Assembly: GCA_027019405.1 (NCBI GenBank)
Contig: JALUWO010000125.1
Span: 1 to 64,000 of the forward strand
DNA length: 64,000 nt
Reading direction: 5' to 3'
DNA from: Candidatus Altimarinota bacterium
GTDB taxonomy: Bacteria; Patescibacteriota; Gracilibacteria; BD1-5; UBA6164
The notes under the pieces were generated by a model. The model did no database searches. It was not told where the DNA came from and saw only the letters and a list, made by a program, of their open reading frames with translations. Each line of letters opens with the position of its first letter. Within the stretch, counting starts at the first letter, position 1. Positions 10,494 through 21,401 of this stretch are shown here, piece after piece. The position numbers and the translations under genes are program-made.

Positions 10494-10607
10494 AGGAGGT
10501 GTAAAATGGATTAAAACTAATAAAAAGGTTTTATTGATTAACCTTTTAAAAAGCAAAACTGCAGATTGCTTAAAAAATAATCAAAAAACAAAAACAAAGG
10601 TTGAAAA
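10494..10607 (+). promoter_or_regulatory. Structured 5' leader with mini-ORF, shared in part with dapD
   Basis: The SD AGGAGGTG (10494-10501) is followed by ATG GAT TAA (10506-10514), a two-codon ORF. Then come two hairpins, AAAAGGTT/AACCTTTT (10523-10547) and AAGCAA/TTGCTT (10551-10571), and the A-rich motif TCAAAAAACAAAAACAAA (10581-10598), which is also found before dapD. The strong SD is about 106 nt from the real start, so it serves the mini-ORF or a regulatory function. Confidence 0.5.
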
Positions 10608-10886
10608 ATGTTACCAGAAGACAAAAAAGAGTTTGTAAAAAACAGAGTAAAATCTCAAGTCAAAAAACATTGGAAAAAAGATTTCAAGCAAATCATTCCC
10701 AATGATTCAAAAAGACTTGAAATTTATAAATCAGCATGGGCTCTCAGAGAAGAACAAGGTGGAGCAATTCCTAACAGAAAACTAATAAAACTTTTGATAC
10801 TTCATCTTGGTCACTGGGATTCTAAAAAAAGAGGTGCTAAAATGCCTAATGATAACCAAGGTTATCATACAATTAGTGCAAGATAG
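10608..10886 (+). CDS. Unknown 92-aa basic protein, standard-code gene
   Basis: ATG 10608 to TAG 10884-10886. It contains no TGA codon; its six or so glycines are GGT or GGA. GC is visibly higher than in its neighbours and Trp is frequent (three). It is rich in Lys and Arg. The order is an N-terminal helix with VKNRVKSQVKKHWKKDF, a helical middle around SAWALREEQGGAIPNRK, and a Gly/Lys-rich tail ending YHTISAR. Charge and size would suit nucleic-acid binding but no family is recognised. It has its own strong promoter, leader and terminator, and looks unlike the surrounding genes. Confidence 0.75.
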   Translation: MLPEDKKEFVKNRVKSQVKKHWKKDFKQIIPNDSKRLEIYKSAWALREEQGGAIPNRKLIKLLILHLGHWDSKKRGAKMPNDNQGYHTISAR

Positions 10887-10896
10887 CTACAAAAAA

Positions 10897-10913
10897 GCCA
10901 GGTAATACCTGGC
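10897..10913 (+). terminator. Terminator after the 92-aa gene
   Basis: GCCAGGTAATACCTGGC hairpin followed by CTTTATTTTT, 10 bp after the stop. Confidence 0.8.
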
Positions 10914-10925
10914 CTTTATTTTTAT

Positions 10926-11864
10926 CTATTTTTCTAAATTTTCTCAAAAAGTATCAACATATAATTTTTCTAATAATTCAGAATCTATTGTATGATTTTG
11001 TGATCAAATAAATCATGCTGTAACTGAAGCTAAAACTGATCATAATCTAGCACTAGTCTTCCAAGTATAACCTTCTGATAATCAATAAATCAACCCTGCT
11101 CTATATGCATCTCAGCATCAAGTTGAATCTATCTCATTTTGATTTTCAACTCATTCTATTTCATCTAAAAAATAATTATTATCAAAAATTTTACTTCATT
11201 TTAATCAATAGGTAATAATAATCTTATCAAAAGATTCTATAATTTCAGAATCTGTAAGCTCTGATATTTTCTTTATCAATTCAAATTCATATTTATTTAC
11301 AATTAAATAATCTGCATATTTAAAAGATTCTATAATCTCTTCTTTTTTCATTTGAATTATTTGAGAACCTGGATCAAATAATACTTTTGATCAAGATCTT
11401 TTAAAATCTTTTAATTTCATAAGCATTGAATCAACTGAGTTTGAAGAAACAATAGCATAATCAAATTTTTCATCTACATTACAACTTACTTTATCACTAT
11501 CTTGAATGGCTCAAAGATAAAAAGCATTTATATGTGAATTTTTTGAGTCTGTAGTTATAAAAGATTTAGCTGTTTTATTATTTTTTGAAAAATATACATT
11601 TGATAAATCTACATATTCTTCAAAAAATTTAGGAAAAATAAAATCATTTCAAACTGCTGTAAATAGTTTTGGTTTCAATCAAAGTAAAGCCATATTATAA
11701 GATATATTTAATGCTGAACCTCATAATTGCTCTTTTATATCAGAAACAATATAAGATAATTCTAATCAGCTATCTTCCCTAGAATCTAAAACTTCATTTA
11801 AATTATTATTTGAAAGCAAAATAGTGTCATAAGCTGTATTTCAATTTACTGCAATTTTTTTCAT
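10926..11864 (-). CDS. PfkB-family sugar/nucleoside kinase
   Basis: 312 aa, normal for ribokinase/adenosine kinase relatives. The signature DSTGCGDAYRAGLIYGL lies at about residue 243-259. It carries the anion-hole glycines and catalytic Asp and has GCGD where most members have GAGD. The N-terminal region has GGSALNISYNMALLG (about residue 48-62), the substrate-side motif. The enzyme phosphorylates a sugar or nucleoside with ATP. Substrate cannot be told; the adenosine kinase or fructokinase branch is possible. It is convergent with the 92-aa gene, whose terminator is 12 bp from its stop. Confidence 0.85.
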
Positions 11865-11989
11865 ATAATTTATTTGATAATATATATTTACTTTATAATA
11901 ACATAAAAATATAATAAAATCAATGATTTAAACTTGATTAATAGCTAAAAATAGTTAAAAATTATTATAATATATTTTAAAAAATAAAA

Positions 11990-12700
11990 ATGATTCAAAA
12001 TTTTAAAATAATATCTAAAAAAGAATTAGCTCCAAAAATATATGAAATAGTTTTTGAATCTGAAAAAGCTTTTCAATTTAAAGCATGACAATTCATAACT
12101 TTTTTACTTGAAAAAATATGATGAAGAGCATATTCTATTTTAAAACAAGAAGATAAAAAAATAATATTAATTATAAAAAAGTGGGAATTAGAAGATTGAT
12201 GAAAATGATGAAGTAAATACATATGTGAAAGAAATATATGAGATAGTTTAAAATGAGTTTGACCAGCATGACATTTTCTACTTAGAGAAAACAATGAAAA
12301 TAAATTATTTATATGAACATGAACTTGATTTGTTCCTCTTTATAATATGATATGTTGATCTTTAGAAAAAAAACTTAATTGTAATTTATTTTTAACTTTT
12401 TGAGTAAGAACAAGAAAAGATATTTTTTATCTTGAAGAACTAAAAAAACTAAAAAAAGAAAATAAAAATTTTGATTTTGCTATTTATATAAGTAGAGAGA
12501 AAGATTTACTAGATTTTGAATTAGAACATGATGATATAGAGATACATTCTTGATATACAACAAATTACCTTACTCCTTACAATATAAAAAAATATAATGA
12601 AATCTATATTTGTTGAGCACCAAATATGATAAAATCAACTCAAACAAAATTAGATAAAATATGATTTAACAAAGAAAAAATATACTTTGAAAAATACTAG
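11990..12700 (+). CDS. FNR-superfamily flavin oxidoreductase
   Basis: 236 aa, two-domain ferredoxin/flavodoxin-NADP reductase fold. Residues 33-50 (AGQFITFLLEKIGGRAYSI) hold the RAYS flavin-binding motif. GDSLKGVGPAGHF near residue 88 ends the FAD domain. FIGTGTGFVPLYNM (about residue 108) is the NAD(P)-binding glycine motif and CGAPNMIKS near the end is the nicotinamide-side Cys-Gly motif. It moves electrons between NAD(P)H and an unknown acceptor. The stop codon lies within the terminator hairpin. Confidence 0.85.
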
Positions 12701-12720
12701 TAAAATTTACTAGTATTTTT
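12694..12720 (+). terminator. Terminator overlapping the reductase stop codon
   Basis: ATACTAGTAAA/TTTACTAGTAT hairpin followed by T6. Confidence 0.75.
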
Positions 12721-12722
12721 TA

Positions 12723-12750
12723 TTGACTTTTATATTTTTTTTCTTATAAA
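12723..12750 (+). promoter_or_regulatory. Promoter of dapD
   Basis: TTGACT (12723-12728) and TATAAA (12745-12750), 16 bp apart. Confidence 0.65.
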
Positions 12751-12784
12751 ATACAAAGTTCATTAAAATATATAAAAGATAAAG

Positions 12785-12930
12785 ATAGGATGATATTTAT
12801 ATCATCTGATTTAATTTTGATCAAAATTAAAATTTTCCAATAAAGGAGGTGAAAATTTTTAATCAGGATTTTAGCTTCTAGGTGCATATTTATATGCTTT
12901 CAAAAAACAAAAATAAAAAAGGTAAAAATA
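12785..12930 (+). promoter_or_regulatory. Long structured 5' leader of dapD
   Basis: It contains a GATGATATTTATATCATC hairpin, the palindrome TTTAATTTTGATCAAAATTAAA, and AGGAGGTG (12844-12851) placed in the loop of an AAAATTTTC/GAAAATTTT stem. A GCATA/TATGC hairpin and TCAAAAAACAAAAATAAA (12900-12917) follow. The SD is 79 nt before the dapD ATG, too far to serve it directly. The SD plus the terminal A-rich motif recur before the 92-aa gene at 10608. Confidence 0.5.
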
Positions 12931-14187
12931 ATGAAAACTCCAATAAAAACAAAAGAAGATTTTAGTGAACTTATTAAAGTAATAACTTCAGAATGTCAAT
13001 ACAAAGCCCCTTTGGCTTTTGGTATTGCCAGAGTTGATTTAGGACAACTTAACCCTGAAAAATCACTTCAGGCAACTTACCCAGTAGTAAACTGGTCTGA
13101 AAACTTTGGTAGTGCTGCAGTTTTTATCTCAGCATTACAAGATCAAGGTATTGAGATTGATTTCTCTAAAAATGAAGTTGTGTATGATATCAATCTTGAT
13201 TTCATTGAATACTGCCTAAATGCATTTAATCCATTCTTGGATGAAGCTACAGGTAGTGCACATAAAAATATTCAGGTTATCTCTGCAATAAAAGAACAAA
13301 TGCTTACAGGTTTTGTAGAACAAGGTGAATTCAAAGTATGTTTCATCTTTGAAGATGCTCCACTTGAATCTGTAGAAGCAACATACCTCAAACTCTATGC
13401 AATTTCCCTTGCAAAAGTTGGACTTCGTAAAATCAATCTAAATGGTGCATTTGGTGCTCTTCCAAATGTTGCATGGTCTGAAGGTATCCCTATTGAGCTT
13501 GAGTATCTAAGAGAAAATGAAATCATGCTTAAAGTTATGGATGAGTATCCCCACATTGATTTTGTTGATAAGTTTCCAAGATTTTTACAACATATTATTC
13601 CAGCAGATAACACACGTATCCTAGATACAAGTAAAGTTCGCTTTGGTGCACAACTTGCAGCAGGAACAACTGTTATGCCTGGAGCAAGTTATATAAACTT
13701 CAATGCTGGAACACTTGGTACAGTAATGGTTGAAGGTCGTATCAGTTCATCAGCTATTGTTGGTGCAAACTCAGATGTTGGTGGTGGTGCATCTATCCTT
13801 GGTGTTCTTTCTGGAACAGATGGAAATCCTATCAGTATTGGAGAAAACTGTCTTCTTGGAGCTAACTCTGTTTGTGGAATTCCTCTTGGAAATGGATGTA
13901 TCATTGATGCAGGATTAGCAATCCTTGAAGGTACAAAAATCATCATAACTGAAAAAGAACTTGATAAAATCCATGAAGTAAATCTTGATTGGATTCCTGT
14001 TGATCAACTTTTAAATGATGATGAAGAACTTGAACAAATAGATTCTGAAAATATTTTCTATATCTTCAAAGGATCTGAACTTCAAGGCTTAAATGGACTT
14101 CATTTTAGACAAAACTCTACAGATGGAGAAATTATCTGTAAAAGAAGTACAAAAGAAGTAAAACTCAATGAGGAGCTTCATCAATAA
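12931..14187 (+). CDS. dapD: Tetrahydrodipicolinate N-succinyltransferase, Campylobacterota-like, standard-code
   Basis: 418 aa. The N-terminal domain has PLAFGIARVDLGQLNPEKSL (residues 29-48). A left-handed beta-helix of hexapeptide repeats covers roughly residues 235-345 (VRFGAQLAAGTTVMPGASY, IVGANSDVGGGASILGVLSG, LGANSVCGIPLG). It succinylates tetrahydrodipicolinate in the diaminopimelate/lysine pathway. From memory of the family it looks most like the long DapD of Campylobacterota. All its many glycines are GGT/GGA with not one TGA, GC is clearly above the surroundings, and CTT/ATC/GGT codons are common. These point to recent lateral transfer. No other dap gene is in the window. Its own promoter, leader and terminator make it a single-gene unit. 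Confidence 0.93.
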   Translation: MKTPIKTKEDFSELIKVITSECQYKAPLAFGIARVDLGQLNPEKSLQATYPVVNWSENFGSAAVFISALQDQGIEIDFSKNEVVYDINLDFIEYCLNAFNPFLDEATGSAHKNIQVISAIKEQMLTGFVEQGEFKVCFIFEDAPLESVEATYLKLYAISLAKVGLRKINLNGAFGALPNVAWSEGIPIELEYLRENEIMLKVMDEYPHIDFVDKFPRFLQHIIPADNTRILDTSKVRFGAQLAAGTTVMPGASYINFNAGTLGTVMVEGRISSSAIVGANSDVGGGASILGVLSGTDGNPISIGENCLLGANSVCGIPLGNGCIIDAGLAILEGTKIIITEKELDKIHEVNLDWIPVDQLLNDDEELEQIDSENIFYIFKGSELQGLNGLHFRQNSTDGEIICKRSTKEVKLNEELHQ

Positions 14188-14192
14188 AAAAG

Positions 14193-14210
14193 AGGGGCAA
14201 GGAGGCCCCT
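14193..14210 (+). terminator. Terminator after dapD
   Basis: GC-rich AGGGGC/GCCCCT hairpin directly after the stop, without a clean T-run. Confidence 0.6.
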
Positions 14211-14260
14211 TAAAAATGATTTAAATATCATCTTTTCTATCTTTGTTTTTTATATATTTT

Positions 14261-14290
14261 AAAAGACCTGAATAAAAATCAGGTCTTTTT
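14261..14290. terminator. Bidirectional terminator between dapD and mtnN
   Basis: AAAAGACCTG and CAGGTCTTTT arms around AATAAAAAT, with A and T runs on the two sides. The mtnN stop codon begins at its edge. Confidence 0.8.
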
Positions 14291-14994
14291 TATAATACCA
14301 ATTCAAGTACACTTATACTATTTTCCATAGCAAACTCTAAATTATCCATATGATCATCTTTTGCTTCACTATCAGCTCAATCTGATACAGCTTTTATAAC
14401 TACACATTTATCAAGCATATTATATGCTCTAGCAACTGATAATATAGCAAAAGCTTCCATTTCAACAACATCACCAGAATATTTTTCTCTTAATTCTTGG
14501 ACTTTATCTTTATTATCTATAAATTGGTCTCAAGTAAGACAAACTCATGATAAAATTAAACCAAATTTTTGTAAATCATAGTTTTCTCAAATAGCATAAT
14601 CCAAGAAAATTGGTTTTTTAGCATAATCTAAATACTCACCTTCAAAAGGTAGATATAAATCATGTTGAATAAAAGTATTTGGAAGAAAAACGTCTCCTAC
14701 TTTTACATCTCCATTATCCAAATTTCAAGCTATTCAAATATTAATTAATTTATATACATCATAATTTTCAAATATATAAGTAGTTGCCAAACTTGCTTGA
14801 ACTTTTCAGATTCAAGATAATACTAATATTATATTATTAGTAGCATCTTCATCATAATCTTTTCTTTCTCAACTAAAAACTTTTATTCATTTAGGAATAG
14901 ATTTATCATTTAATACTTCTTTTAATCAATATTTTTTTATAATTAAATCTGCTTCTTCCTGCATAGCAGTTATTATAACTTTTGTTAATTTCAT
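14290..14994 (-). CDS. mtnN: 5'-methylthioadenosine/S-adenosylhomocysteine nucleosidase
   Basis: 234 aa, the family's usual length. It starts MKLTKVIITAMQEEADLI with the catalytic-acid Glu. LSGIGKVQASLATT (about residue 60-75) contributes to the phosphate/ribose pocket. GVCLTGDQFI, VVEMEAFAI (purine/ribose-binding Met-Glu) and KAVSDGAD (base-protonating Asp) follow in family order. It cleaves MTA and SAH to adenine and a thio-sugar, clearing by-products of SAM use. Glycines in these motifs are TGA. Monocistronic, facing dapD. Confidence 0.93.
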
Positions 14995-15114
14995 ATATAT
15001 TTATTTTTAATTACTTATATTTATTATATTATATATATTTTTTTAAAATTATAAAGTTGAAAATAAACAAAAAAATAATAAAATCACTTTTATAATTATA
15101 ATTAAAATAAAAAT

Positions 15115-16158
15115 ATGAACTCACATTTAGTACAAATATTTTCATTTGGTATATTATCATTTATTGTATGATTTGCAATTGCTCCTTTTTATATAAGACT
15201 TTTACAAAAAGCAAAATTGGGAAAGCAAATAAGAGAAAATGCAACAATATGAAAAGCAACAGAATTTTTCAAACTTCATAAAGATAAAGTGGGAACTCCA
15301 ACTATGTGATGAGCTTTAATACTTTGAACAACTTTTTTAATGGTTTTAATAAGTATTATATTACAAGCAACTTGAACAATATCAAATTCTCTATTAAACA
15401 AAAAAGAAACATATCTTATACTATTTACATTATTTACAGTATGAGTTTTATGAGCAATTGATGATTTTATGAATATAAAATGAATCTGAAAAACAAAATG
15501 ATTATCAGCTAGATTTAAAATGTTTTGGTTAATACTTTTTGCTGTTTTATGATCACTATGGTTCTATTTTAAATTAGATTGGGCAAATAAAGATTTAATA
15601 ATACCATTTTTACAACATTGAATTCATATATGAATTTGGTTTATTCCATTATTTATATTTGTCATAATAGCATCAGCTAATTCTGTAAATATATCTGATT
15701 GACTTGATTGACTTGCTGGTTGATTATTATTATTTGCTTATGCTGTTTATACATACATAACTTATGATCAAGGTTTATTCCTCTTATCTGCATTATGTGT
15801 ATCTATAATTTGAGCATTAATTGCATTTTTATGGTTCAATGTAAAGCCTGCAAAATTTTATATGTGAGATATGTGAAGTCTTAGTTTAGGTGCAGCATTA
15901 TGAATAATGGCAATGATAACTAATACATTGTTTGTTTTACTTATAGTATGAGCTATTTTTATATTTGAAACACTAAGTGTAATAATTCAATTAAGTTCAA
16001 AAAAATTAAGAAATTGAAAAAAAATATTTAAAATAGCTCCTTTTCATCATCATCTTGAAGCTATTGGTTGGACTGAAGAAACTGTAGTTTTTAGGCTTTG
16101 GCTTATTGGTATGATATTTGCAATTTTTTGAGTAATTTTCTATATTTTACAAAAATAA
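15115..16158 (+). CDS. mraY: Phospho-N-acetylmuramoyl-pentapeptide transferase
   Basis: 347 aa with about ten membrane helices. GTPTMGG (residues 60-66) has its last two glycines as TGA TGA, a direct proof of the code. GAIDDFMNIK contains the catalytic Asp pair, FNVKPAKFYMGDMGSLSLG the conserved MGD motif, and APFHHHLEAIG the His triplet. It moves phospho-MurNAc-pentapeptide onto undecaprenyl phosphate, making lipid I at the inner face of the membrane. This shows the organism makes peptidoglycan precursors. It is followed 44 bp later by the RNHCP gene. Confidence 0.97.
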
Positions 16159-16202
16159 TTTCTTTTATATTATTTATCAAAAATATAAACTAAAAAATAA
16201 AT

Positions 16203-16514
16203 ATGTGATTTAAAATGATAAATGAGCAATTTAAATGTGAAAATTGCTGAAAAGAAATAATAAAACATCCAGAAGGTTCTGCAAGAAATCATTGTCCTTT
16301 TTGCTTATATTCTAAGCATATGGATAAAGATTTTCCTTGAGATAGAAAATCAGAATGTTTATGATTAATGAAACCAATTTGAATAGATAATAAAAAAAAC
16401 AAATGATGGATGATAAAACATAAATGCAATAAATGTGGAAAAGAAATCTTAAACAAAATTGCTCCTGATGATAATTTTCTGGAGTTTATACAAAAAATAA
16501 ACAAGAATTTATAA
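16203..16514 (+). CDS. RNHCP-domain zinc protein (103 aa)
   Basis: ATG 16203, where the second codon is TGA, to TAA 16512-16514. The CENCGKEI pair and the ARNHCPFCLYSKHMD stretch (residues 29-43) give the domain its name. A second Cys pair (KCNKCGKEI, about residue 77-85) completes a two-site zinc ribbon. The function of the family is unknown; nucleic-acid binding is a guess from the zinc ribbons. It probably shares the mraY transcript. The terminator hairpin overlaps its last codons. Confidence 0.85.
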
Positions 16515-16524
16515 ATTCTTGTTT
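16499..16524. terminator. Bidirectional terminator
   Basis: AAACAAGAATTT/AAATTCTTGTTT palindrome followed by T7. It serves the RNHCP gene and the convergent giant gene. Confidence 0.75.
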
Positions 16525-19500
16525 ATTTTTTTAAATATTTTAGAAAAATATATCATTGCTTTCAATTATTATCCTTATCTTTTGAACTTATAACTTTTAC
16601 TTTAAAAAATCATTTTTTATGTAATAAAGTCATTTGTTCTACTGTATCTCAATAATATAACCAAGCATTAGTTATTTTCCAATATGGATCTTTTTTTAAT
16701 TTTATAGATTTAACATTTACTTTATATAAAAATTTTTTACTAGAATTATTATATTTATCTAAATTAGTATTTTTTACTGAATTAAAAGTAATTCATCAAA
16801 TATTTTTCTTTATTTGCTCATAACTAATATTTCTTCATCAAATACTATTAATTTTTGTAAATTTAATATTTATATCTTTTTTATTAGTATTATTATTAAT
16901 AGTTTTAGTTTTAATTATTTTAACTACTTTTTTAGTTTTTAAATTTGATTTATAAATATCTTTTAACTCAGACATTCTTTTTAAAATAATAGGCTTCAAC
17001 ATTTTTCTTAGATTTTTATCTTCTACAAAAATAGAATAATAAATAATTATTGAATCCAAATTATCAATTAATCTAGTTTTTATACTATTTCTTTTATAAT
17101 CTTTAGATAAAATATTTCTTGCAATTTTTTCAAAAAAATTATTTACTTTTTTATATTTATCTCAATCTAAATACAAAAGTTTATAATTTCAAATATATTT
17201 TGTTTTTATAAGTTTTGATAAAATTTTTCATGATACTTTATCAAACTCTTTTATATTTACTAAATCAGCTATTGTTTCATTAAATTTATCATCTTCTTGA
17301 TCTGAATATTTTTGTAAATCCATTCTAAATTTTGTATTCATATATATCATAGAATCTTTTACATTTGACATTGACCATTCATAATAAGGATCATAACCAC
17401 AAGTTTTATCATAATAACTTTCTGAAAAATCTCCATAAGGACAATTATCTTTTATCAATCTTGGCCCACCTCCTCATCCTGAATATTTATTTTTATTTGT
17501 ATTTTCTACTGTTGAAGTATTTCAATTATTATTTTGATTAATAACTACTAAATTTCAACTATTATCAGTTTCTAATAATAAATAATATGAAAAGTGATTA
17601 GTTTTTATTTTATACTTTCAATTTTCTTTTACTAATCAATTCATAGTAGTCCAAGTATCTAAATCTTCAGAAGTATAAAGTTTATATTTTTTATTTATAT
17701 CTAAATTATCTAAAACTATTTCAACTCAAGTGTTTAAATTCATTTTAACTCAAGGAATATCAGAACCTACTTTTAAAAGTTTTCATATTTTTAGATTTTT
17801 TATATTTTTTCCATCTATTTTTAAACTATCATCTAAAACTAAATCTGAATTTAAATCTGTTGGTAACATAAATCATCACTTCCATTTTACTCAAGAAAGT
17901 GTTTCAATACTATCTACATAAGTTCAACTAGAAGCAATTATTTTATTTCATTCTCAAATTAAAATGCTTGTTCAAGTTTTTGATAAATATATTTTTTGAT
18001 TAAGAACTTTTGATGTAATTCAATTTCTGAATAAACCAAAAAATGTATTTGTATCTTTTGGAAGTATATATTCATTGGCAGAATAAATTCTTTTTGAAGA
18101 AACAAAACTTCAACTTAATACTTTTTTATTATATTGATTATCCAATAATGTAATCTTATAATAATACTTTTTTCATTCTTTTATATTTCTGAAAGCCAAT
18201 TTTACATTACAAACTCATAAATCATTTTTTTTATTACAAACATTATTACCATAATATCATCTTGATATAGCATATTGAGATTCTTCATATAAATTATTTG
18301 GATCTTGTCCATATTCTAATTTAAGATATGATGCCTCACTTGGTATAAAATTTTTATCATTTATATTAAAATTAACATGAGCTATTCTAAAATCATCTTG
18401 TACTTCCCTATTAAATTTTGAAACACTTCCAAAAGTCTTATTTAAATATCATGTAAGGTAAATATTTCAATCTAATTTAGATGTTATATCTACATCATAA
18501 AGTGATTTCAAAATAGTTTTCCAAACTGCTCTATTATCTATTCAAACTCAAAACCAATTATATTTTGAATCTATAAAATCCATATTTCATAAGAAACTAG
18601 TTTTTAAGCTTTCTTTAAGTTTTTGATTATTTGTAATAATAAACATAGTTCAAGCTTGACCATGATCAACTCATTGTGTAGTATTTAATTTAAATGTTCT
18701 TCAAAATTCAGAATATAAAACAATAGTTACATTATGATTATCTTTAACTTGATTAAAAAAATTACTAACTAAACTTACTACTTCTAAAAATACTTTTTGC
18801 ATCCTAGATTTAGAATCTGAATGTACATCATATCAACCAAAAGTAGGGATAGAAATAATTTTTCATACATTTTGATTTAATAACTCTTTTACATAATCAA
18901 ACTTAGATTGTTTAGATCAATTATAGCCATATTTTCAAGTTTTTTCATATAAATTATTTGAAACATTATTTATCAAAAGCATTTTATCATATAATCATTT
19001 CAAATTAGAAGGATATTCTCTAGTAGAATATATATTTTCTAACAATGATTTAGTAGTTTTATCATTTTTATAAATATATGATAAACTTCAAATTCATAAA
19101 TATTTTCATCATCTAAAAATAGCTGGATTATTAGAAGCAGAAATTACTAATCAATCTTCAATAGAAGTCTTATTTAATATAGTATCTCATAAAATTCATT
19201 TTGTATCCTCTTTATTTTGTGAAGCATCTAAAGAAGCCATTTGATATGTTGCAAAATCATGTCATCTTGAATGATTTGGAACTCAGATTCTATTTACTAC
19301 ATATAAATCTTTTTTATTCATTAAATTTATAAAACCTGTAAAAGTTTTATTTATATAATATCAAGAACCAAAATCTGATATTTCATTTTCAAACAAAGCA
19401 CCACTTCATCTTAATACTTTATATCTAGAATATTCATCTTTAGGTCAATAAACACTTAAAGGATCAAATCATCAACTAAGTCTTAATAAAATAAGTTTAT

Positions 19501-21376
19501 TATCATTTAATTTTAATGTATTTGAACTACTAGAAACTGTAACTGAACTATCTTTATATCAAGAATTTAAAATATATTCTGGTTGATTAAGCAAAATCCA
19601 AATAACCCCAAAAATTTTATATCTATCTTTAGAATCAAACTTAACTTTGTTAGCAGAAGTATCTGTTGTTAAAAAATTTATAATTTTATTTCTAATTGTA
19701 TCTGATAAAGTAGTATTTATATACAATTTATCTTCAAAATATGAAATAATTTCATCAGGAGTATATCATCTTTGAATATTTAAAAAATCTATACTTCAAG
19801 TATAAGTATTATTTACTCAAGAAAGATATATTTCCATTTTTGGAAAATTAATTTTAAAATTATTAAAATTATAACTTTCTCAATTTATATTAATTTTATT
19901 TTCTCAAAGTAAAACTCTTCATCAAGTTGAACTTAATCATCAAGAAAAAGTTAAACTATTTAAATCAATATATCAAGTAATATATTTTACATCATTTGAA
20001 TCAAAAGTAATTTTATTCTTTATGAATGGATATCAAGAAAAAATAGAATCATTTGATACAAAATTTGTTAAATTAATTACTGAACCTGAAAAAATATCAT
20101 AAGCATATTTTCTAGCAAAATCTTTTGAAACATAAGTCCAAGCCAATCAAATTGAAGGAGTAAAAAATAATTTATTATCATCAAATCAAGATCTACCAAA
20201 TATTGTCCCAGGATGATAAGGATACCAACTCAAATTTGTTATATCATCTAATATATAATATTTCTTTATTCAAAATAATTTTGTAAGGTTTCAAACTAAT
20301 TCTATTGGATTTTTAAAAATAACATCATTTTTATGATTATAAAACATATCTGAATTTAAAATCCATTTAACAACTGGAAGAATTTTAAAATCTTCTTGTA
20401 TTATTTTATTTGATATTGTATCTAATTCTGACTTTGTCCATTTTTCTCAGATATAAAATCTAAATAATTTATCTGCTAAAAATAATGAAATAGCTTTTTG
20501 TCTTTTTGAAAAAATATAATCAATTATATTATCTGGTAATCAATTATTTCAATTAATAGATTCTTTAAGTTTTTGTACATCAATTAATCATCAACTATAA
20601 AAAGGAAAACTATCTCAAGAAACTAGTGCTCAAGTTAAAAACTCTATATAATCATTTGTATTTATACTGTTATCATAGGTAACTTTATGATTATCATCTG
20701 ATTTAAATCAAACTAAAATTTTAGCAAAATTATTTATTTCTTTTTCAGTATAATTTGGAGTATCTCAAGAAGCAAAATTCTCTCATACTTTATATTTTCA
20801 CATAAGAAATAATTGTAAAAGTTCTCTTGAATAATTTTCATTTGGACTTTTAGGATTTTTTTGATTTAAAAGATCTAAGTAACTACTAATTGAATAATCT
20901 CATTTTTTTCAATTATAAAGAATTTTCTTTACTAAAGTTTTATAAGATCAAAACATATTTTCATATATCAAATCATGTGTATCTTGAACATCTTGTAAAG
21001 TAATTTTTTTACTACTACTTGTATCAACTGAAAAAATATCTTCAAAAAGTAAAAACAATTTTTCCTTTACTTGATAAGGATCATAAGATTTTCTCAACAT
21101 ATAATACTGATCTTTATGTGAATCTGGATAATATCAAGTTCATAAAGTTAAACCAGATAATGTTTTATTATATTGAGTATAGTCAAGTCCTCAACTTGAA
21201 AATAATAAATTTATAGCTCAAGTTCTGCTTCAAGCTTGATATAATTCATCAACTTTTGTTTTATCTACAACTATTAGTGATTTTTTAGCTAAATAAGTAG
21301 CATCATCATAAGTCCAATCAGCATAAGTATTTGTAAAAATAAAAATTCAAATAAGTATAAATAATAATTTTTTCAT
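16523..21376 (-). CDS. Giant secreted DUF1800-DUF1501 fusion protein (1617 aa)
   Basis: One frame of 1618 codons. A signal peptide (MKKLLFILIGIFIFTNTYAD) opens it. Residues about 40-600 carry a DUF1800 domain with its hallmark NPKSPNENYSRELLQLFLMG and YTEKEINNFAKILVGFK. A DUF1501 domain follows from about residue 700: LRLSGGFDPLSVYGP, VVNRIGVPNHSRGHDFATYQ, and later SEFGRTF and DHGQAG, matching the family's sulfatase-like core. The C-terminal 600 residues add a beta-rich region, a GGGGP hinge and a Lys-rich helical tail. Separate DUF1800 and DUF1501 genes usually sit side by side; here they are fused. Function unknown; exported. The Cys-rich DUF4215 gene lies 25 bp upstream on the same strand, so they form an operon. 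Confidence 0.85.
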
Positions 21377-21401
21377 AATATTTTTTTATAAAAGTATTTT
21401 T

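Noticed and set aside
10379-10607. Lysine or other known metabolite riboswitch before the 92-aa gene or dapD
   Set aside because: No recognisable conserved core of the known classes; only hairpins and A-rich motifs are visible.
12073-12294. Minus-strand ORF of 73 aa inside the flavin reductase
   Set aside because: Shadow of a well-supported coding frame; no motif or start signal.
13395-13946. Three ORFs overlapping dapD in other frames
   Set aside because: They arise because dapD lacks TGA and is GC-richer; dapD itself is fully supported.
15115-16158. TGA as tryptophan (code 4, Mycoplasma-like)
   Set aside because: TGA falls at invariant glycines (GTPTMGG, TGSGKT) and Trp positions use TGG.
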